In this document: one piece after another, positions 1-7,749 of the stretch
Layout: each line of letters starts with the position of its first letter
How positions within the stretch are numbered: position 1 is the first letter of the stretch
Assembly (NCBI GenBank): GCA_902786615.1
Contig: CADADE010000029.1
Location: forward strand, 1 to 56,729
DNA length: 56,729 nt
Reading direction: 5' to 3'
Source: Oscillospiraceae bacterium
GTDB lineage: Bacteria; Bacillota_A; Clostridia; Oscillospirales; Oscillospiraceae
Position numbers and translations under genes: made by a program
Notes under the pieces: model-generated
The model's database searches: none
Seen by the model: the letters and a program-made list of their open reading frames with translations, nothing else
What the model was told of the DNA's origin: nothing

Positions 1-1
1 G

Positions 2-244
2 ATGGACGAGATCGCCGCGGGCATCGAGATGGCGGTCGCCAAGCGCTGCTTCGTCATGGCGAAGAAGGCGGGCGCCACGGACTCCATCACCCTGACCGGC
101 GGCTGCGCCAAGAACGACGGCTTGAAGGAGGCCATCGAGCACGTCCTGAAGCTCAAGGTCGTGAACCTCAAGACCGACCCCCAGCTCATGGGCGCGCTGG
201 GTGCCGCCGAGTACGCCCGCCAGAAGGGCCTTGCGAAGAAATAA
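2..244 (+). CDS. Acyl-CoA dehydratase activase (BadF/BadG/HgdC ATPase family), C-terminal fragment
   Basis: Only the last 80 residues are inside the window; the reading frame is open to the left edge, so the methionine at position 2 is probably internal. The segment matches the end of the ASKHA-fold activators of 2-hydroxyacyl-CoA dehydratases: a Thr-Gly-Gly-Cys-Ala-Lys-Asn nucleotide-binding stretch (about residues 32-38) followed by a Pro-Gln-Leu-Met-Gly-Ala-Leu-Gly-Ala-Ala helix near the end. In this family a [4Fe-4S] homodimer uses ATP hydrolysis to pass one electron to the dehydratase, in amino-acid or hydroxyacid fermentation. A benzoyl-CoA-reductase-type subunit is the alternative family role. 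Confidence 0.85.
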   Translation: MDEIAAGIEMAVAKRCFVMAKKAGATDSITLTGGCAKNDGLKEAIEHVLKLKVVNLKTDPQLMGALGAAEYARQKGLAKK

Positions 245-257
245 GTCCTTCCTCTCC

Positions 258-287
258 AAAACCGGGCCCGCCTTCCGGGCCCCGGTT
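258..287 (+). terminator. GC-rich stem-loop after the activase gene
   Basis: An inverted repeat of the form AAACCGGG(CCCG)...(CGGG)CCCGGTTT lies 13 bases after the activase stop. The downstream T run is only three bases, so it could be a weak terminator or an RNA-stabilising hairpin before the next gene pair. Confidence 0.4.
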
Positions 288-320
288 TCGCACCAAATGA
301 AAGGAGCGTCATAACAGAAT

Positions 321-560
321 ATGTACGTTATCGGTGAATTGCTTAAAAACTTTGCCCTGTTCAAGCTCATTGCCTGGATCAAGGAGTATGTGCTGGGCAA
401 GCTCTTCCGCGGCCTTCTCAAAACCGTTCTTGTCGCGGTGATTGCCGCCGCCGTCCTGTTCGTGGTCTATTTCTGGAACCTCGACCAGAAGCTGCTGGGC
501 TGGGCTTACAAGCAGGTCAATCTCATCTTCGATCAGAAGCATGTCGATCAGGTATTCTAA
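321..560 (+). CDS. Small membrane protein of unknown function
   Basis: A 79-residue protein with one clear hydrophobic segment (about residues 33-52, rich in Val, Ala and Ile) flanked by basic residues, with an amphipathic N-terminal part. A GGAG site lies rather far upstream (about 14 bases before the ATG). It ends three bases before the next gene, so the two are probably co-transcribed and translationally coupled. I do not recognise a family. A long open frame on the opposite strand overlaps it, but that frame looks like a GC-driven shadow of the downstream gene. Confidence 0.55.
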   Translation: MYVIGELLKNFALFKLIAWIKEYVLGKLFRGLLKTVLVAVIAAAVLFVVYFWNLDQKLLGWAYKQVNLIFDQKHVDQVF

Positions 561-563
561 GCT

Positions 564-1295
564 ATGGATCTTTACAATTCCCTCATTCAGGAGACCAGGG
601 CGCTGACGGACAGGCTCCCCGCGAAGGTCTGGGACTATGACCCCAGGGCCGCCTGGCCCTCCGACAGTTCCAGCGAGTTGGTGCTGCAGAAGGACGCGGC
701 CTATGAGCTGGGCGCGTCCGGCAAGGGCTCGGCAAACTACGTGCTGTTCACCTCGAAGGAGGAGCTTGGCGGTCAGGATCAGGTCGTCCTCATCGGGCGC
801 GATCTGCGGGACATCAAGGGCGACTGCGATTTTGCCCGCATCGTGATCCTGCGCATCGGTGTGCTCGAGGACGACGACGAGGCTGTCTACCGTACGCTGC
901 GCGACATTGAGTTTGCCAAATACCATGTCTACCCCCGGGGCTACATGGTGCGCATCTCCCCGGAGAGCTGCCGCGAGCAGGTGCGCGTGAGCAGGGACGC
1001 CGTGCGGCGCGGTATCAGCTTCCGCTCTCTCGGCATGAACTACATTCAGGCTTACAAGCAGGACCCCAACGTCATCAGCGCCACCGTGATCTTCCTCACC
1101 GATCCCGCCGCCGATTACAAAGCCCTCCTGGCGCTCGCGAAGAAGTCCGCCGACGTGACCGGCACCCTCACCCATATCTTTGAGGGGCTGCCCACGGACT
1201 GCTCCGCGTGCTCGCTCAAGGACATTTGCGACGAGGTGGAGGGCATGAAGGAGCTCCACTTCGGCGTGGGCGCCAAGGGCACGGAGCGCCATTGA
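564..1295 (+). CDS. CdhC/AcsB-like protein (related to part of the acetyl-CoA synthase beta subunit)
   Basis: A 243-residue protein resembling an internal-to-C-terminal portion of the CO dehydrogenase/acetyl-CoA synthase beta subunit (COG1614 type). It has a block beginning with Trp-Asp-Tyr-Asp-Pro-Arg, then an LxKDxAYELG-like motif (about residues 41-51). Near the end is a Cys-rich motif, C-S-A-C-S-L-K-D-I-C (about 217-226), followed by DEVEGMKELHF, similar to the end of synthase sequences. It is far shorter than a full synthase (over 450 residues) and lacks its other domains, so catalysis is doubtful. Its position after a dehydratase activase suggests a metal-dependent accessory role in CoA-ester metabolism; that is inference. 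The family resemblance is from memory of motifs. Confidence 0.6.
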   Translation: MDLYNSLIQETRALTDRLPAKVWDYDPRAAWPSDSSSELVLQKDAAYELGASGKGSANYVLFTSKEELGGQDQVVLIGRDLRDIKGDCDFARIVILRIGVLEDDDEAVYRTLRDIEFAKYHVYPRGYMVRISPESCREQVRVSRDAVRRGISFRSLGMNYIQAYKQDPNVISATVIFLTDPAADYKALLALAKKSADVTGTLTHIFEGLPTDCSACSLKDICDEVEGMKELHFGVGAKGTERH

Positions 1296-1315
1296 GAAAC
1301 ACCATAAAACAAAAA

Positions 1316-1342
1316 AGGCGATGCGAAAGCATCGTCTTTTTT
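1316..1342 (+). terminator. Intrinsic terminator
   Basis: Nine-base stem (AGGCGATGC / GCATCGTCT, one G-T pair) closed by a GAAA tetraloop and followed by five T. It ends the plus-strand pair and lies between it and the convergent yabR gene. Confidence 0.85.
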
Positions 1343-1355
1343 ATATTTTATTCGT

Positions 1356-1805
1356 TTATCTGCTGCGGCGGCGCTGCTTATGCTCGGCATAGATCCGGCT
1401 GCCGGCGATGCGGCTGTCGGACTCCTGCATAAACTTTTTGAGCCGATCCTCAAAGTCCTGGTTCCCGCTGCTCTCCGCCGCCGCAGGCGCGGCCGCGTAG
1501 GCGCGCGGCGCATTGGCGGCGGGCTGCTCCTGCCGTCTCGGCCTCGCGTCGGGCCGGGGAGCCGCCGTCTCGGGGAGGGCGCGCTTGATGGAGAGGTTGA
1601 TTTTCCCCTCCGGCGTCACGCTCAGGAGCTTGACCTTGACCGTCTGCCCCACCTGTACAAACTCGTTTACGTCGCTGACAAAGGCGTTGGCCACCTCGGA
1701 AATATGGACCAGGCCGCTTTTTCCGCCGGGGAGCGCGACAAAGGCCCCGAACTTCGTGATTCCGCTTACTTTTCCTTCAAGAATATCACCGATCTGCCAC
1801 TCCAT
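1356..1805 (-). CDS. yabR: S1-domain RNA-binding protein (YabR-like)
   Basis: A 149-residue protein with one S1/OB-fold domain at residues 1-75: it opens with a GDILEGKVSGITKFGAFV-type strand and contains a GLVHISEVA motif and an INLSIKRA end. The C-terminal half is a low-complexity Pro/Ala/Arg-rich tail. S1 domains bind single-stranded RNA. The gene order yabP-yabQ-divIC-S1 protein is the same as in Bacillus subtilis, where the last gene is yabR. The ATG lies inside the divIC 3' end (20-base overlap) with a GAGAGGA site upstream, so the pair is translationally coupled. Confidence 0.85.
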   Translation of the reverse strand: MEWQIGDILEGKVSGITKFGAFVALPGGKSGLVHISEVANAFVSDVNEFVQVGQTVKVKLLSVTPEGKINLSIKRALPETAAPRPDARPRRQEQPAANAPRAYAAAPAAAESSGNQDFEDRLKKFMQESDSRIAGSRIYAEHKQRRRSR

Positions 1806-2151
1806 GGATTATCCTCTCTGTCTGTCTTGTCTCGCTGATCCGTCCGGCGGATCTGTCCACGCCCGGAGCCTCCTCCGGGTTTTCTGACGGGAAGCGGAAA
1901 ACCCTGTCTCCCGGCAGGACGAGACCCAGTCTCTCCCGCGCCAGCGCCTCCAGCTCCTCTTCGCTCCAGCCCTCGGTGAGATGTCTGCCCACCGCAAGGT
2001 TCTCCTGCTCGATCGCCTCCAGCCGGGCGCTGAGCGCCTGCTCTTCCCGTCCGGCTTCATACAGCTCGCGACGCGACGCTAAGAGGCAGGCCGCCGCATA
2101 CAGCAGCAGCGCGACCAGCACGATCCGCACCAGGGTTTCCCTTGCTTCCAT
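1786..2151 (-). CDS. divIC: Septum formation initiator family protein (DivIC/FtsB)
   Basis: A 121-residue bitopic protein: a short N-terminus, one membrane segment (about residues 8-25), then a coiled coil (about 27-60) ending in the family-typical REELALARERLGLVLPGD-like region, where Gly-Leu-Val-Leu-Pro-Gly-Asp is visible. DivIC/FtsB pairs with FtsL and DivIB in the divisome outside the membrane. It follows yabQ and overlaps yabR. The ATG has an AAAGGA site five bases upstream. Confidence 0.88.
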   Translation of the reverse strand: MEARETLVRIVLVALLLYAAACLLASRRELYEAGREEQALSARLEAIEQENLAVGRHLTEGWSEEELEALARERLGLVLPGDRVFRFPSENPEEAPGVDRSAGRISETRQTERIIHGVADR

Positions 2152-2222
2152 GGCTGTCCTTTCACACGCGGGAGAAGCGGAAACAACCGCTGATTCCTAC
2201 GTGAATACTTCCTAATAATATC

Positions 2223-2603
2223 TCATTCGCGGCGATTTTGAAAGAGTTTTTTTGCGCCGCGCGGAACTTTTTTTGCGATATCTTGAGCTTTGCGAAAAAT
2301 TACTCCAATTTTCTGTATTCCATTCTCCCACATGCATCCGACATGCGCGCTCAGAAGCTGCCCGTACAGCGTAAGTCCCGCGAAGCAGGCCAGCACTTCC
2401 CCGCTGCCGAGCACACCGTTTTCCGCGCGCATGGCGAAGAGGAAGGCGGCGGCCGCCGCCGCGAGGCAAAACAGCAGATCCCAGAGGGCTTCCCCGCCCC
2501 GGTGCCGGATCGGGCGCAGAAGATCGTACAGCAGGCCGAGTCCCGCGCCCAGCGCGCAGCCCAGCAGCAGCGACAGGGCCTGCGCCCGGATGTCCACGCC
2601 CAT
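2223..2603 (-). CDS. yabQ: Spore cortex biosynthesis protein YabQ
   Basis: A 126-residue membrane protein with four to five closely spaced hydrophobic helices, an N-terminal Gly-Ala-Gly-Leu-Gly-Leu-Leu-Tyr-Asp-Leu-Leu-Arg-Pro motif typical of YabQ, and a basic C-terminus. In Bacillus YabQ is a mother-cell membrane protein needed for spore cortex assembly. Its ATG follows the yabP TGA with no spacing, so translation is coupled. Position beside yabP and divIC makes the call firm and indicates a spore former. Confidence 0.88.
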   Translation of the reverse strand: MGVDIRAQALSLLLGCALGAGLGLLYDLLRPIRHRGGEALWDLLFCLAAAAAAFLFAMRAENGVLGSGEVLACFAGLTLYGQLLSAHVGCMWENGIQKIGVIFRKAQDIAKKVPRGAKKLFQNRRE

Positions 2604-2888
2604 TCAGCCAAAAAGCCGCGACCAGAAGCCGCCCCCGGACGCCTGTTCCTCATAGCTCAGCTCCCGCACCTTCCCGCGCACCTCCAGCTCTCCGGCGCTC
2701 AGGTCGATCCTGTCGATATGCAGCCCCTCGCCCCGGATGGCCAGCGCGCCCTGGCTCGTCGCCAGCACGATGAGCGTCTCGTCAAAGCCGTTCACATCCA
2801 CCACGCCCGTCAGGCTGAGCCTCGCCCGGTTCTGCATGTTCAGGCTGTGCTCCTTCTGCTGGGCCTTCTGTGTCTCCACATACGCCAT
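2604..2888 (-). CDS. yabP: Sporulation protein YabP
   Basis: A 94-residue YabP/YqfC-family protein. The hallmark region SLTGVVDVNGFDETLIVLATSQGALAI-type (about residues 24-51) and the following GEGLHIDRIDLSAGELEVRGKV block (about 53-74) are clear, and the protein ends in a short aromatic tail. It is required during sporulation in Bacillus relatives, in the mother cell. A GGGGGTGAG site precedes the ATG. It is the first gene of the yabPQ-divIC-yabR run; the sequence upstream is a dispersed repeat rather than a clear housekeeping promoter, and I did not find a convincing sigma-E site. Confidence 0.88.
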   Translation of the reverse strand: MAYVETQKAQQKEHSLNMQNRARLSLTGVVDVNGFDETLIVLATSQGALAIRGEGLHIDRIDLSAGELEVRGKVRELSYEEQASGGGFWSRLFG

Positions 2889-2955
2889 GCTCTCACCCCC
2901 ACGGAAAGCATATGCAAAGAAGCGGACAGGTATGACAAGGGGCGCGTTGCAAAAC

Positions 2956-3200
2956 GGATGCTGTTGCGTCTTTTATTCCCTTGCGGTAAATCTTCGACAA
3001 GGAAGCACGCAGCGCCGAGCGCGGACGGCTGCGCGAGAGCGTATCGTCCCTGCGGCCCGATCAGCGGGAACGTGCCTGCCGCGAGAGAAAAGCCGCCGAA
3101 ACGCGAAAATGTACATCGCGTCTCAGCGGCCTTTTTCTTTCTTACACCGGGCGCGGCGCATTCTTTCTTTTTGGGCAAGAGCCAAAAAGAAAGAATGGGC
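2956..3200 (+). repeat. Dispersed intergenic element, copy 1
   Basis: This stretch is nearly the same as 20686-20932, in the same orientation, with roughly nine of ten bases shared by eye over the last 220 positions. It contains a terminator-like hairpin (GCCGCCGA...TCAGCGGC then TTTTTCTTT, near 3091-3148) and ends in an almost perfect inverted repeat: CATTCTTTCTTTTTGG and its complement around a seven-base loop at about 3159-3197. It fills most of the gap between the S66 peptidase gene and yabP. Open frames inside it differ at many amino-acid positions between copies, so I treat it as a DNA/RNA element, not a gene. Confidence 0.75.
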
Positions 3201-3218
3201 CACGTCCTCTCTGACGCC

Positions 3219-4259
3219 TTAATAGAAAAACCGAATTCTCTGCTTCTGTGCGTCCACCTCGGCCTCCACGCCGAGGGGCAGGATGCAGCGCGGCGCGGCA
3301 TGGCCGACGGAGAGATTGCAGACGATTGGCTTTTCGGGATCGTCCACGACCTCCCGGAGGATCGCCCGATACTCCGCGTCATAGCTCTCGTCCATGGGCT
3401 TGCCGATCAGAAGCCCGCTGACCGCGTCCAGCACGCCCGCCTCCCTGAGATACAGAAGCCCCTGCCGGTACTTCTCCGGACTTGGCTTTTCCTCGCTGGA
3501 TTCAAGTAGCAGGATCTTCCCCTTCCAGTCCTCCGCGCTCGGGAAGAGTCCGTACTTTGCGCAGAGCGCGGGGGAATCGGCATAGCGCCCGCCATCGAAG
3601 TAGTCAAAGATCGTGCAGATGCAGCCGCCGAGGATTTTTCCGCGAAAGACCGGGGAACCCTGCAAAAGCTCGAAGCCGGTGTTCGGATGCGCGACCGGCG
3701 CGACGCCGAGCTGCGAGGCGTCGAAGCGCTCCCGCCCCTCGTACCAGACGGGGCTGGGGCGGATCTCGGAAACGCGCCCGGTCTCGATGAACTCCTCGAA
3801 GCACTGCCGCGAGTAGGGCAGCATCTCCTTATCCAGCTCGCACAGCTCCGTCAGAAACGCCTGCCCGTAGAACGAGGGCAGCCCCAGCTTGTGGAGCATG
3901 AGGTGGTTCGTCGTCGTGTCCGAGAAGCCGAGAAAAGGCTTCTCGTTCCCCTTCACCGCAGAAGCGAGCTCGCCGTGATCGAAGAGATACGGCAGCAGGC
4001 GGTAGGTGTCGTCCCCACCGATGGCAGTCATGATGAGGTCGATCTCCGGGTCGCGGAAGGCCTCGCAGAAATCCGCCGCCCGCGCCTCGGGGTGCTTTTG
4101 CAGATAATCCGTCCCCTTCAGGGCGTTGCTCGAGAACTTGACCCTGATCCCGTAAGCCTCGAGACGCTTCAGGCCGAGCTCCACTTCATGCTTCACAAAG
4201 TCCTCGCCGAGGATACCGGCGGAGAGGCTCACGATCCCGATGGTTTTGATCTTTTTCAT
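3219..4259 (-). CDS. S66 family LD-carboxypeptidase / MccF-like peptidase
   Basis: A 346-residue cytoplasmic serine peptidase of family S66. The nucleophile serine is in GFSDTTTN (Ser113), with Glu253 in LLLESSEE and His320 in SVGHAAPR completing the Ser-Glu-His triad; GGDD at about 81-84 is the usual glycine-rich turn. Family members either remove D-Ala from murein tetrapeptides (LdcA, peptidoglycan recycling) or cleave aminoacyl nucleotide antibiotics (MccF). The length and single-gene setting do not separate the two. The ATG has an AAAAGGGA site; there is no signal peptide. Confidence 0.88.
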   Translation of the reverse strand: MKKIKTIGIVSLSAGILGEDFVKHEVELGLKRLEAYGIRVKFSSNALKGTDYLQKHPEARAADFCEAFRDPEIDLIMTAIGGDDTYRLLPYLFDHGELASAVKGNEKPFLGFSDTTTNHLMLHKLGLPSFYGQAFLTELCELDKEMLPYSRQCFEEFIETGRVSEIRPSPVWYEGRERFDASQLGVAPVAHPNTGFELLQGSPVFRGKILGGCICTIFDYFDGGRYADSPALCAKYGLFPSAEDWKGKILLLESSEEKPSPEKYRQGLLYLREAGVLDAVSGLLIGKPMDESYDAEYRAILREVVDDPEKPIVCNLSVGHAAPRCILPLGVEAEVDAQKQRIRFFY

Positions 4260-4317
4260 TTTTTATCCCTTTTCGCGCAGCGAAATAATCATAATCTTAC
4301 ATGGGTGCAAGCGCGGC

Positions 4318-4381
4318 TCCTCTCAGTCACCAGTGTGCGCACTGGTGACAGCTCCCCCCGGCGGGGGAGCCAAGGCTCTCC
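4318..4381 (-). repeat. Two-hairpin palindromic repeat, copy 1
   Basis: Two perfect inverted repeats lie side by side: a 10-base arm pair (GTCACCAGTG / CACTGGTGAC, 4326-4349) and an 8-base arm pair (GCTCCCCC / GGGGGAGC, 4351-4370). The same layout, in opposite orientation and with different but still complementary arms, is found at 11728-11780. Similar elements are common between genes in gut Firmicutes. It lies between the S66 peptidase and hisIE and may also act as a terminator for the histidine operon. Confidence 0.7.
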
Positions 4382-4423
4382 TTTTTTGCACCTTTGCTGA
4401 CGTAAGCCGATACGCAAGTTGAT

Positions 4424-5071
4424 TTATGTCATTTTTTCCTGCTTGACCTTGTGGTCGATCACATGGCGGGAGGCGAGCTCCTTATGGACGTCCTCCACGC
4501 TGATCCCGGCCTCGACCATCAGCACCATCACATGGTAGGCGAGATCCGCGATCTCATAGACCGTCTCGCGCTTGTCCTCGGCCTTGGCGGCGATGATGAC
4601 CTCGGTGCACTCCTCGCCCACCTTTTTGAGGATCTTGTCCAGGCCCTTCTGGAAGAGATAGCTCGTGTAGGAGCCCTCGGGCATGTCGCGCTTACGGCCC
4701 TCCAGAAGCGCATACAGGCCCTCAAGGGAAAACTCGTGCCTGCTCTCGCTCTGCCAGACGGGGTTTTCAAAGCAGGAGAAGGTTCCCAGATGGCAGGCCG
4801 GGCCGTCCGGCTCCACCACCACGACCAGCGCGTCCTTGTCGCAGTCGGCGGTGATGGAGACAATGTGCTGGAAGTTTCCGCTGGTCTCGCCCTTGAGCCA
4901 GAGCTCCTGCCGGGAGCGCGAGAAGAAGCACGTCAGCTCCTTTTCCATGGAGATTTTCAGGCTCTCTTTGTTCATATAGGCCACCGTCAGCACCCGTTTG
5001 GTGACGGAATCCACCACCACGGCGGGGATCAGGCCCTTTTCGTCAAATTTGAGTTCGTCGATGTTTACCAT
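4424..5071 (-). CDS. hisIE: Bifunctional phosphoribosyl-AMP cyclohydrolase / phosphoribosyl-ATP pyrophosphatase
   Basis: A 215-residue fusion catalysing steps 2 and 3 of histidine synthesis. The HisI domain (about 1-105) shows the metal-binding [13 protein letters not shown] motif and the Pro-Ala-Cys-His-Leu-Gly site. The HisE domain (about 115-205) contains [19 protein letters not shown] and the [10 protein letters not shown] helix typical of the MazG-like pyrophosphatase. It is the last gene of the operon, starting two bases after hisF, with a GAGGTG site in the hisF end. Confidence 0.95.
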   Translation of the reverse strand: MVNIDELKFDEKGLIPAVVVDSVTKRVLTVAYMNKESLKISMEKELTCFFSRSRQELWLKGETSGNFQHIVSITADCDKDALVVVVEPDGPACHLGTFSCFENPVWQSESRHEFSLEGLYALLEGRKRDMPEGSYTSYLFQKGLDKILKKVGEECTEVIIAAKAEDKRETVYEIADLAYHVMVLMVEAGISVEDVHKELASRHVIDHKVKQEKMT

Positions 5072-5073
5072 AT

Positions 5074-5835
5074 TTACACCTCTCTGACCGGGATATTGTT
5101 CTCTTTGAGCGCCTTTTTCAGTTCCGGGATCGTGAGCTCTCCGAAGTGGAAGATAGAGGCGGCAAGCCCCGCGTCCACCCGGGGGAGGGTCCGGAAGAGC
5201 GTGACAAAATCCTCAATGCAGCCCGCGCCGCCGCTTGCGATCACAGGGACGGAGACGGCATTGCACACGGCGTCGAGCATTTCGAGGTCAAAGCCCTTTT
5301 TCACGCCGTCCGTGTCGATGGAGTTCAAGACCACCTCGCCGGCGCCGAGCTCCACGCCCTTTTTGATCCAGGCGACGGCCTCCATGCCGGTGTTCTCGCG
5401 CCCGCCCTTGGAGAAGACGCGAAAGACCCCGTCCACCCGCTTCACATCCGCCGACAGCACGACGCACTGGTCGCCGTAGCGCTTGGCGGCCTCGAAGATG
5501 AGGCGGGGATCGCGGATGGCCCCGGAGTTTACGCTGACCTTGTCGGCCCCGCATTTGAGCACGCGGTCAAAATCGTCGAGCGTGTTGATGCCGCCGCCCA
5601 CGGTGAGGGGGATGAAGATGGTGCGCGCGACCTCGGTGAGAATGTCGGTGAAGAGCCGCCGCCCCTCGCTGGAGGCGGTAATGTCGTAGAAGACCAGCTC
5701 GTCCGCGCCGCAGTCGCTGTAGTATTTCCCCAGCGCCACGGGGGAGGACACGTCGTTCAGGCCCTGAAAGTTCACGCCCTTGACTACCCTGCCGTTCTTC
5801 ACGTCGAGGCAGGGGATGATGCGTTTTGTGATCAT
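5074..5835 (-). CDS. hisF: Imidazole glycerol phosphate synthase, cyclase subunit
   Basis: A 253-residue TIM-barrel subunit that joins ammonia to PRFAR, giving IGP and AICAR, together with HisH. Visible signatures are the start [20 protein letters not shown] with catalytic Asp11, VGGGI near residue 80, Asp130 in VLSADVKRV, and the second phosphate site around ASGGAG (about 201-206). Its ATG overlaps the hisA stop (ATGA), as in most junctions of this operon. Confidence 0.96.
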   Translation of the reverse strand: MITKRIIPCLDVKNGRVVKGVNFQGLNDVSSPVALGKYYSDCGADELVFYDITASSEGRRLFTDILTEVARTIFIPLTVGGGINTLDDFDRVLKCGADKVSVNSGAIRDPRLIFEAAKRYGDQCVVLSADVKRVDGVFRVFSKGGRENTGMEAVAWIKKGVELGAGEVVLNSIDTDGVKKGFDLEMLDAVCNAVSVPVIASGGAGCIEDFVTLFRTLPRVDAGLAASIFHFGELTIPELKKALKENNIPVREV

Positions 5836-6545
5836 TTTGCCGCCTCCAACGCTTCCCGCAGGTCGATGGCTCCGGTGTAGTACGCCTTGCCGATGATGGC
5901 CCCGTAGAGCCCCAGCGCGCGCAGAGCCTTCACATCCTCGATGCTTGAGACCCCGCCGGAGGCCGTGATCTGGATATTCAGCGCCGCGGAGAGTTCTCCG
6001 TAAAGCGCCCGGTTCGTCCCCTGCATGGCTCCGTCTTTGGAGATGTCCGTGCAGATGAGGGTTTTCACGCCGGTCTCCTGCATCTCGCGGCAGAAATCGA
6101 AGGCGTCCCGCTCGGACTTTTCAAGCCATCCCTTGATGGCGACCTTGCCGTCCCGGATATCCACGCCCACGGCGATTTTCTCCCCGTACTTTTCCACGGC
6201 CCTGCGCAGGAACGCGGGGTCGGTGACGGCGGCGGTGCCGAGGATCACGCGGTCGATCCCGGCGTCCAGATAACGCGCCACGACCTCCATGCTGCGCACG
6301 CCGCCGCCCACCTCGATAAAGAGCGGCACGGCTTCGCGGATGGCGCGGATCGCGTCCAGATTCGGGGTCTCGCCCGTCTTCGCGCCCTCCAGATCGACAA
6401 GGTGCATGTGCGTCGCGCCCGCCCTGTAAAACGCCTCGGCAAGCGCAGGCGGGTCCTCGCTGTAGACGGTCATTTGGGTGTAGTCGCCCTTGTAAAGCCG
6501 AACGGCCTTGCCCTGTACCAGATCAATGGCGGGAAAAATCAGCAT
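5832..6545 (-). CDS. hisA: ProFAR isomerase (HisA)
   Basis: A 237-residue TIM barrel that isomerises ProFAR to PRFAR. I take the start as the ATG giving [17 protein letters not shown], since that is where family similarity begins; a longer version adds six unconserved residues. Catalytic Asp8 (FPAIDL) and the second acid in ICTDISKDG (about 126-134) are present, with VGGGVRS and ASGGVSS phosphate sites. The start lies seven bases inside the hisH end. Confidence 0.95.
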   Translation of the reverse strand: MLIFPAIDLVQGKAVRLYKGDYTQMTVYSEDPPALAEAFYRAGATHMHLVDLEGAKTGETPNLDAIRAIREAVPLFIEVGGGVRSMEVVARYLDAGIDRVILGTAAVTDPAFLRRAVEKYGEKIAVGVDIRDGKVAIKGWLEKSERDAFDFCREMQETGVKTLICTDISKDGAMQGTNRALYGELSAALNIQITASGGVSSIEDVKALRALGLYGAIIGKAYYTGAIDLREALEAAK

Positions 6546-7162
6546 GTCAGATCCCCCTCGCAAAACGCTCTTAAAATTTCCAGCCCCACCCGGCCGCTCT
6601 TCTCCGGGTGGAACTGGCAGCCGCAGACATTGTCCCGCTGCACCGCGGCGGTGAGCAGCGCGCCGTACTCGGCGTTTGCGATCACGTCCGCCTCGCAGCG
6701 GGCAGCATAAAACGAATGTACGAAATACACGCAGTCCCCCTCCTTAATATAGCGGAAGAGGGGGCTTTTCTTCTCGGTAAAGCGCAGTGCGTTCCAGCCG
6801 ATGTGCGGGATCTTGAGCCCCGCCGGAATAACTTCCGCGATGGGCCGCACCTCGCCGGGGATGAGCGAGAGGCCCGCATGCTCGCCGTATTCCAGACCTC
6901 TGTCGAACAGGAGCTGCATACCGAGGCAGATGCCCATGAGGGGCTTGCCGCGCCTTGCCTCGTCCGTGACGACGGCGTCGAGCCCCGTCGCCCGGAGCTT
7001 TTCGGCGGCGTCCCCGAAGGCGCCGACGCCGGGCAGCAGGATCTTGTCCGCTTTGCGCAGGGTATCCGCGTCGCCCGTGACGACAGCCTCCGCCCCCACG
7101 GCGGCAAGCGAGCTTTTGAGCGAGAAGAGATTTCCCACGCCGTAGTCCACAATGGCGATCAT
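6539..7162 (-). CDS. hisH: Imidazole glycerol phosphate synthase, glutaminase subunit
   Basis: A 207-residue class I glutamine amidotransferase that feeds ammonia to HisF. The nucleophile is Cys79 in GICLGMQ, with His185 and Glu187 in QFHPEKSG; the N-terminus [15 protein letters not shown] is the family start. The ATG overlaps the hisB stop by four bases. A longer in-frame extension upstream runs through hisB and is rejected. Confidence 0.96.
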   Translation of the reverse strand: MIAIVDYGVGNLFSLKSSLAAVGAEAVVTGDADTLRKADKILLPGVGAFGDAAEKLRATGLDAVVTDEARRGKPLMGICLGMQLLFDRGLEYGEHAGLSLIPGEVRPIAEVIPAGLKIPHIGWNALRFTEKKSPLFRYIKEGDCVYFVHSFYAARCEADVIANAEYGALLTAAVQRDNVCGCQFHPEKSGRVGLEILRAFCEGDLTC

Positions 7163-7749
7163 CCCAAAACCCCCTTGGTGCTTGGCAGCTCGTCCGCGCA
7201 GGCGGGGTCTATGGCGACGGCCTTGCGCAGGGAGCGGGCGAAAGACTTGAAGCAGCCCTCGATGATATGGTGGCTGTTTTTCCCGGCAAGCTCCCGGATG
7301 TGCAGGGTAATGCCCGCGTTTGCGCAGAAGGCGGTGAAAAATTCCTCCACAAGCTCCGTGTCGAAGCTGCCGACCTTCTCCGTCGGGATGGGCAGCTCGA
7401 AGCACAGGAAGCTCCGGCCCGACACATCCACCGCCGTGAGGATCAGCGCCTCGTCCATGGGGAGCGTCGTGTCGCCGTAGCGGCAGATGCCCCGCTTGTC
7501 GCCGAGGGCCTCCCGCACCGCGCGGCCGAGGCAGATGCCGATATCCTCCACGCTGTGGTGGTCGTCCACCCCGGTATCGCCGTCGCAGCGGAGCGCGAGG
7601 TCAAAGCGCCCGTGCCTGGCAAAAAGCGTCAGCATATGGTCGAGAAAGCCCACGCCGGAGCGGATCTCGCTCTTCCCCGTCCCGTCCAGATCGAGGGTCA
7701 GGGCGATATCCGTCTCGGCGGTCGTGCGGCGGATTTCAGCGCTTCTCAT
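7159..7749 (-). CDS. hisB: Imidazoleglycerol-phosphate dehydratase
   Basis: A 196-residue monofunctional dehydratase converting IGP to imidazole acetol phosphate. The two manganese-binding repeats are clear: DDHHSVED (about 72-79) and the later [18 protein letters not shown] (about 158-175), plus FLDHML near 36. No HAD-type histidinol phosphatase domain is fused, unlike the enterobacterial HisB, which matters because no separate phosphatase is in the operon. The ATG overlaps the hisC stop. Confidence 0.96.
   Translation of the reverse strand: MRSAEIRRTTAETDIALTLDLDGTGKSEIRSGVGFLDHMLTLFARHGRFDLALRCDGDTGVDDHHSVEDIGICLGRAVREALGDKRGICRYGDTTLPMDEALILTAVDVSGRSFLCFELPIPTEKVGSFDTELVEEFFTAFCANAGITLHIRELAGKNSHHIIEGCFKSFARSLRKAVAIDPACADELPSTKGVLG

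Noticed and set aside
309..1292. Long open frame on the minus strand opposite the CdhC-like gene
   Set aside because: Composition is typical of a GC-rich shadow (Ala, Gly, His, Val rich) with no family pattern, while the plus strand has recognisable motifs.
2840..3382. Minus-strand frame through the dispersed element, with a related frame at 20700-20909
   Set aside because: The two translations differ at many positions and neither has a ribosome site; the shared part is explained by the DNA repeat.
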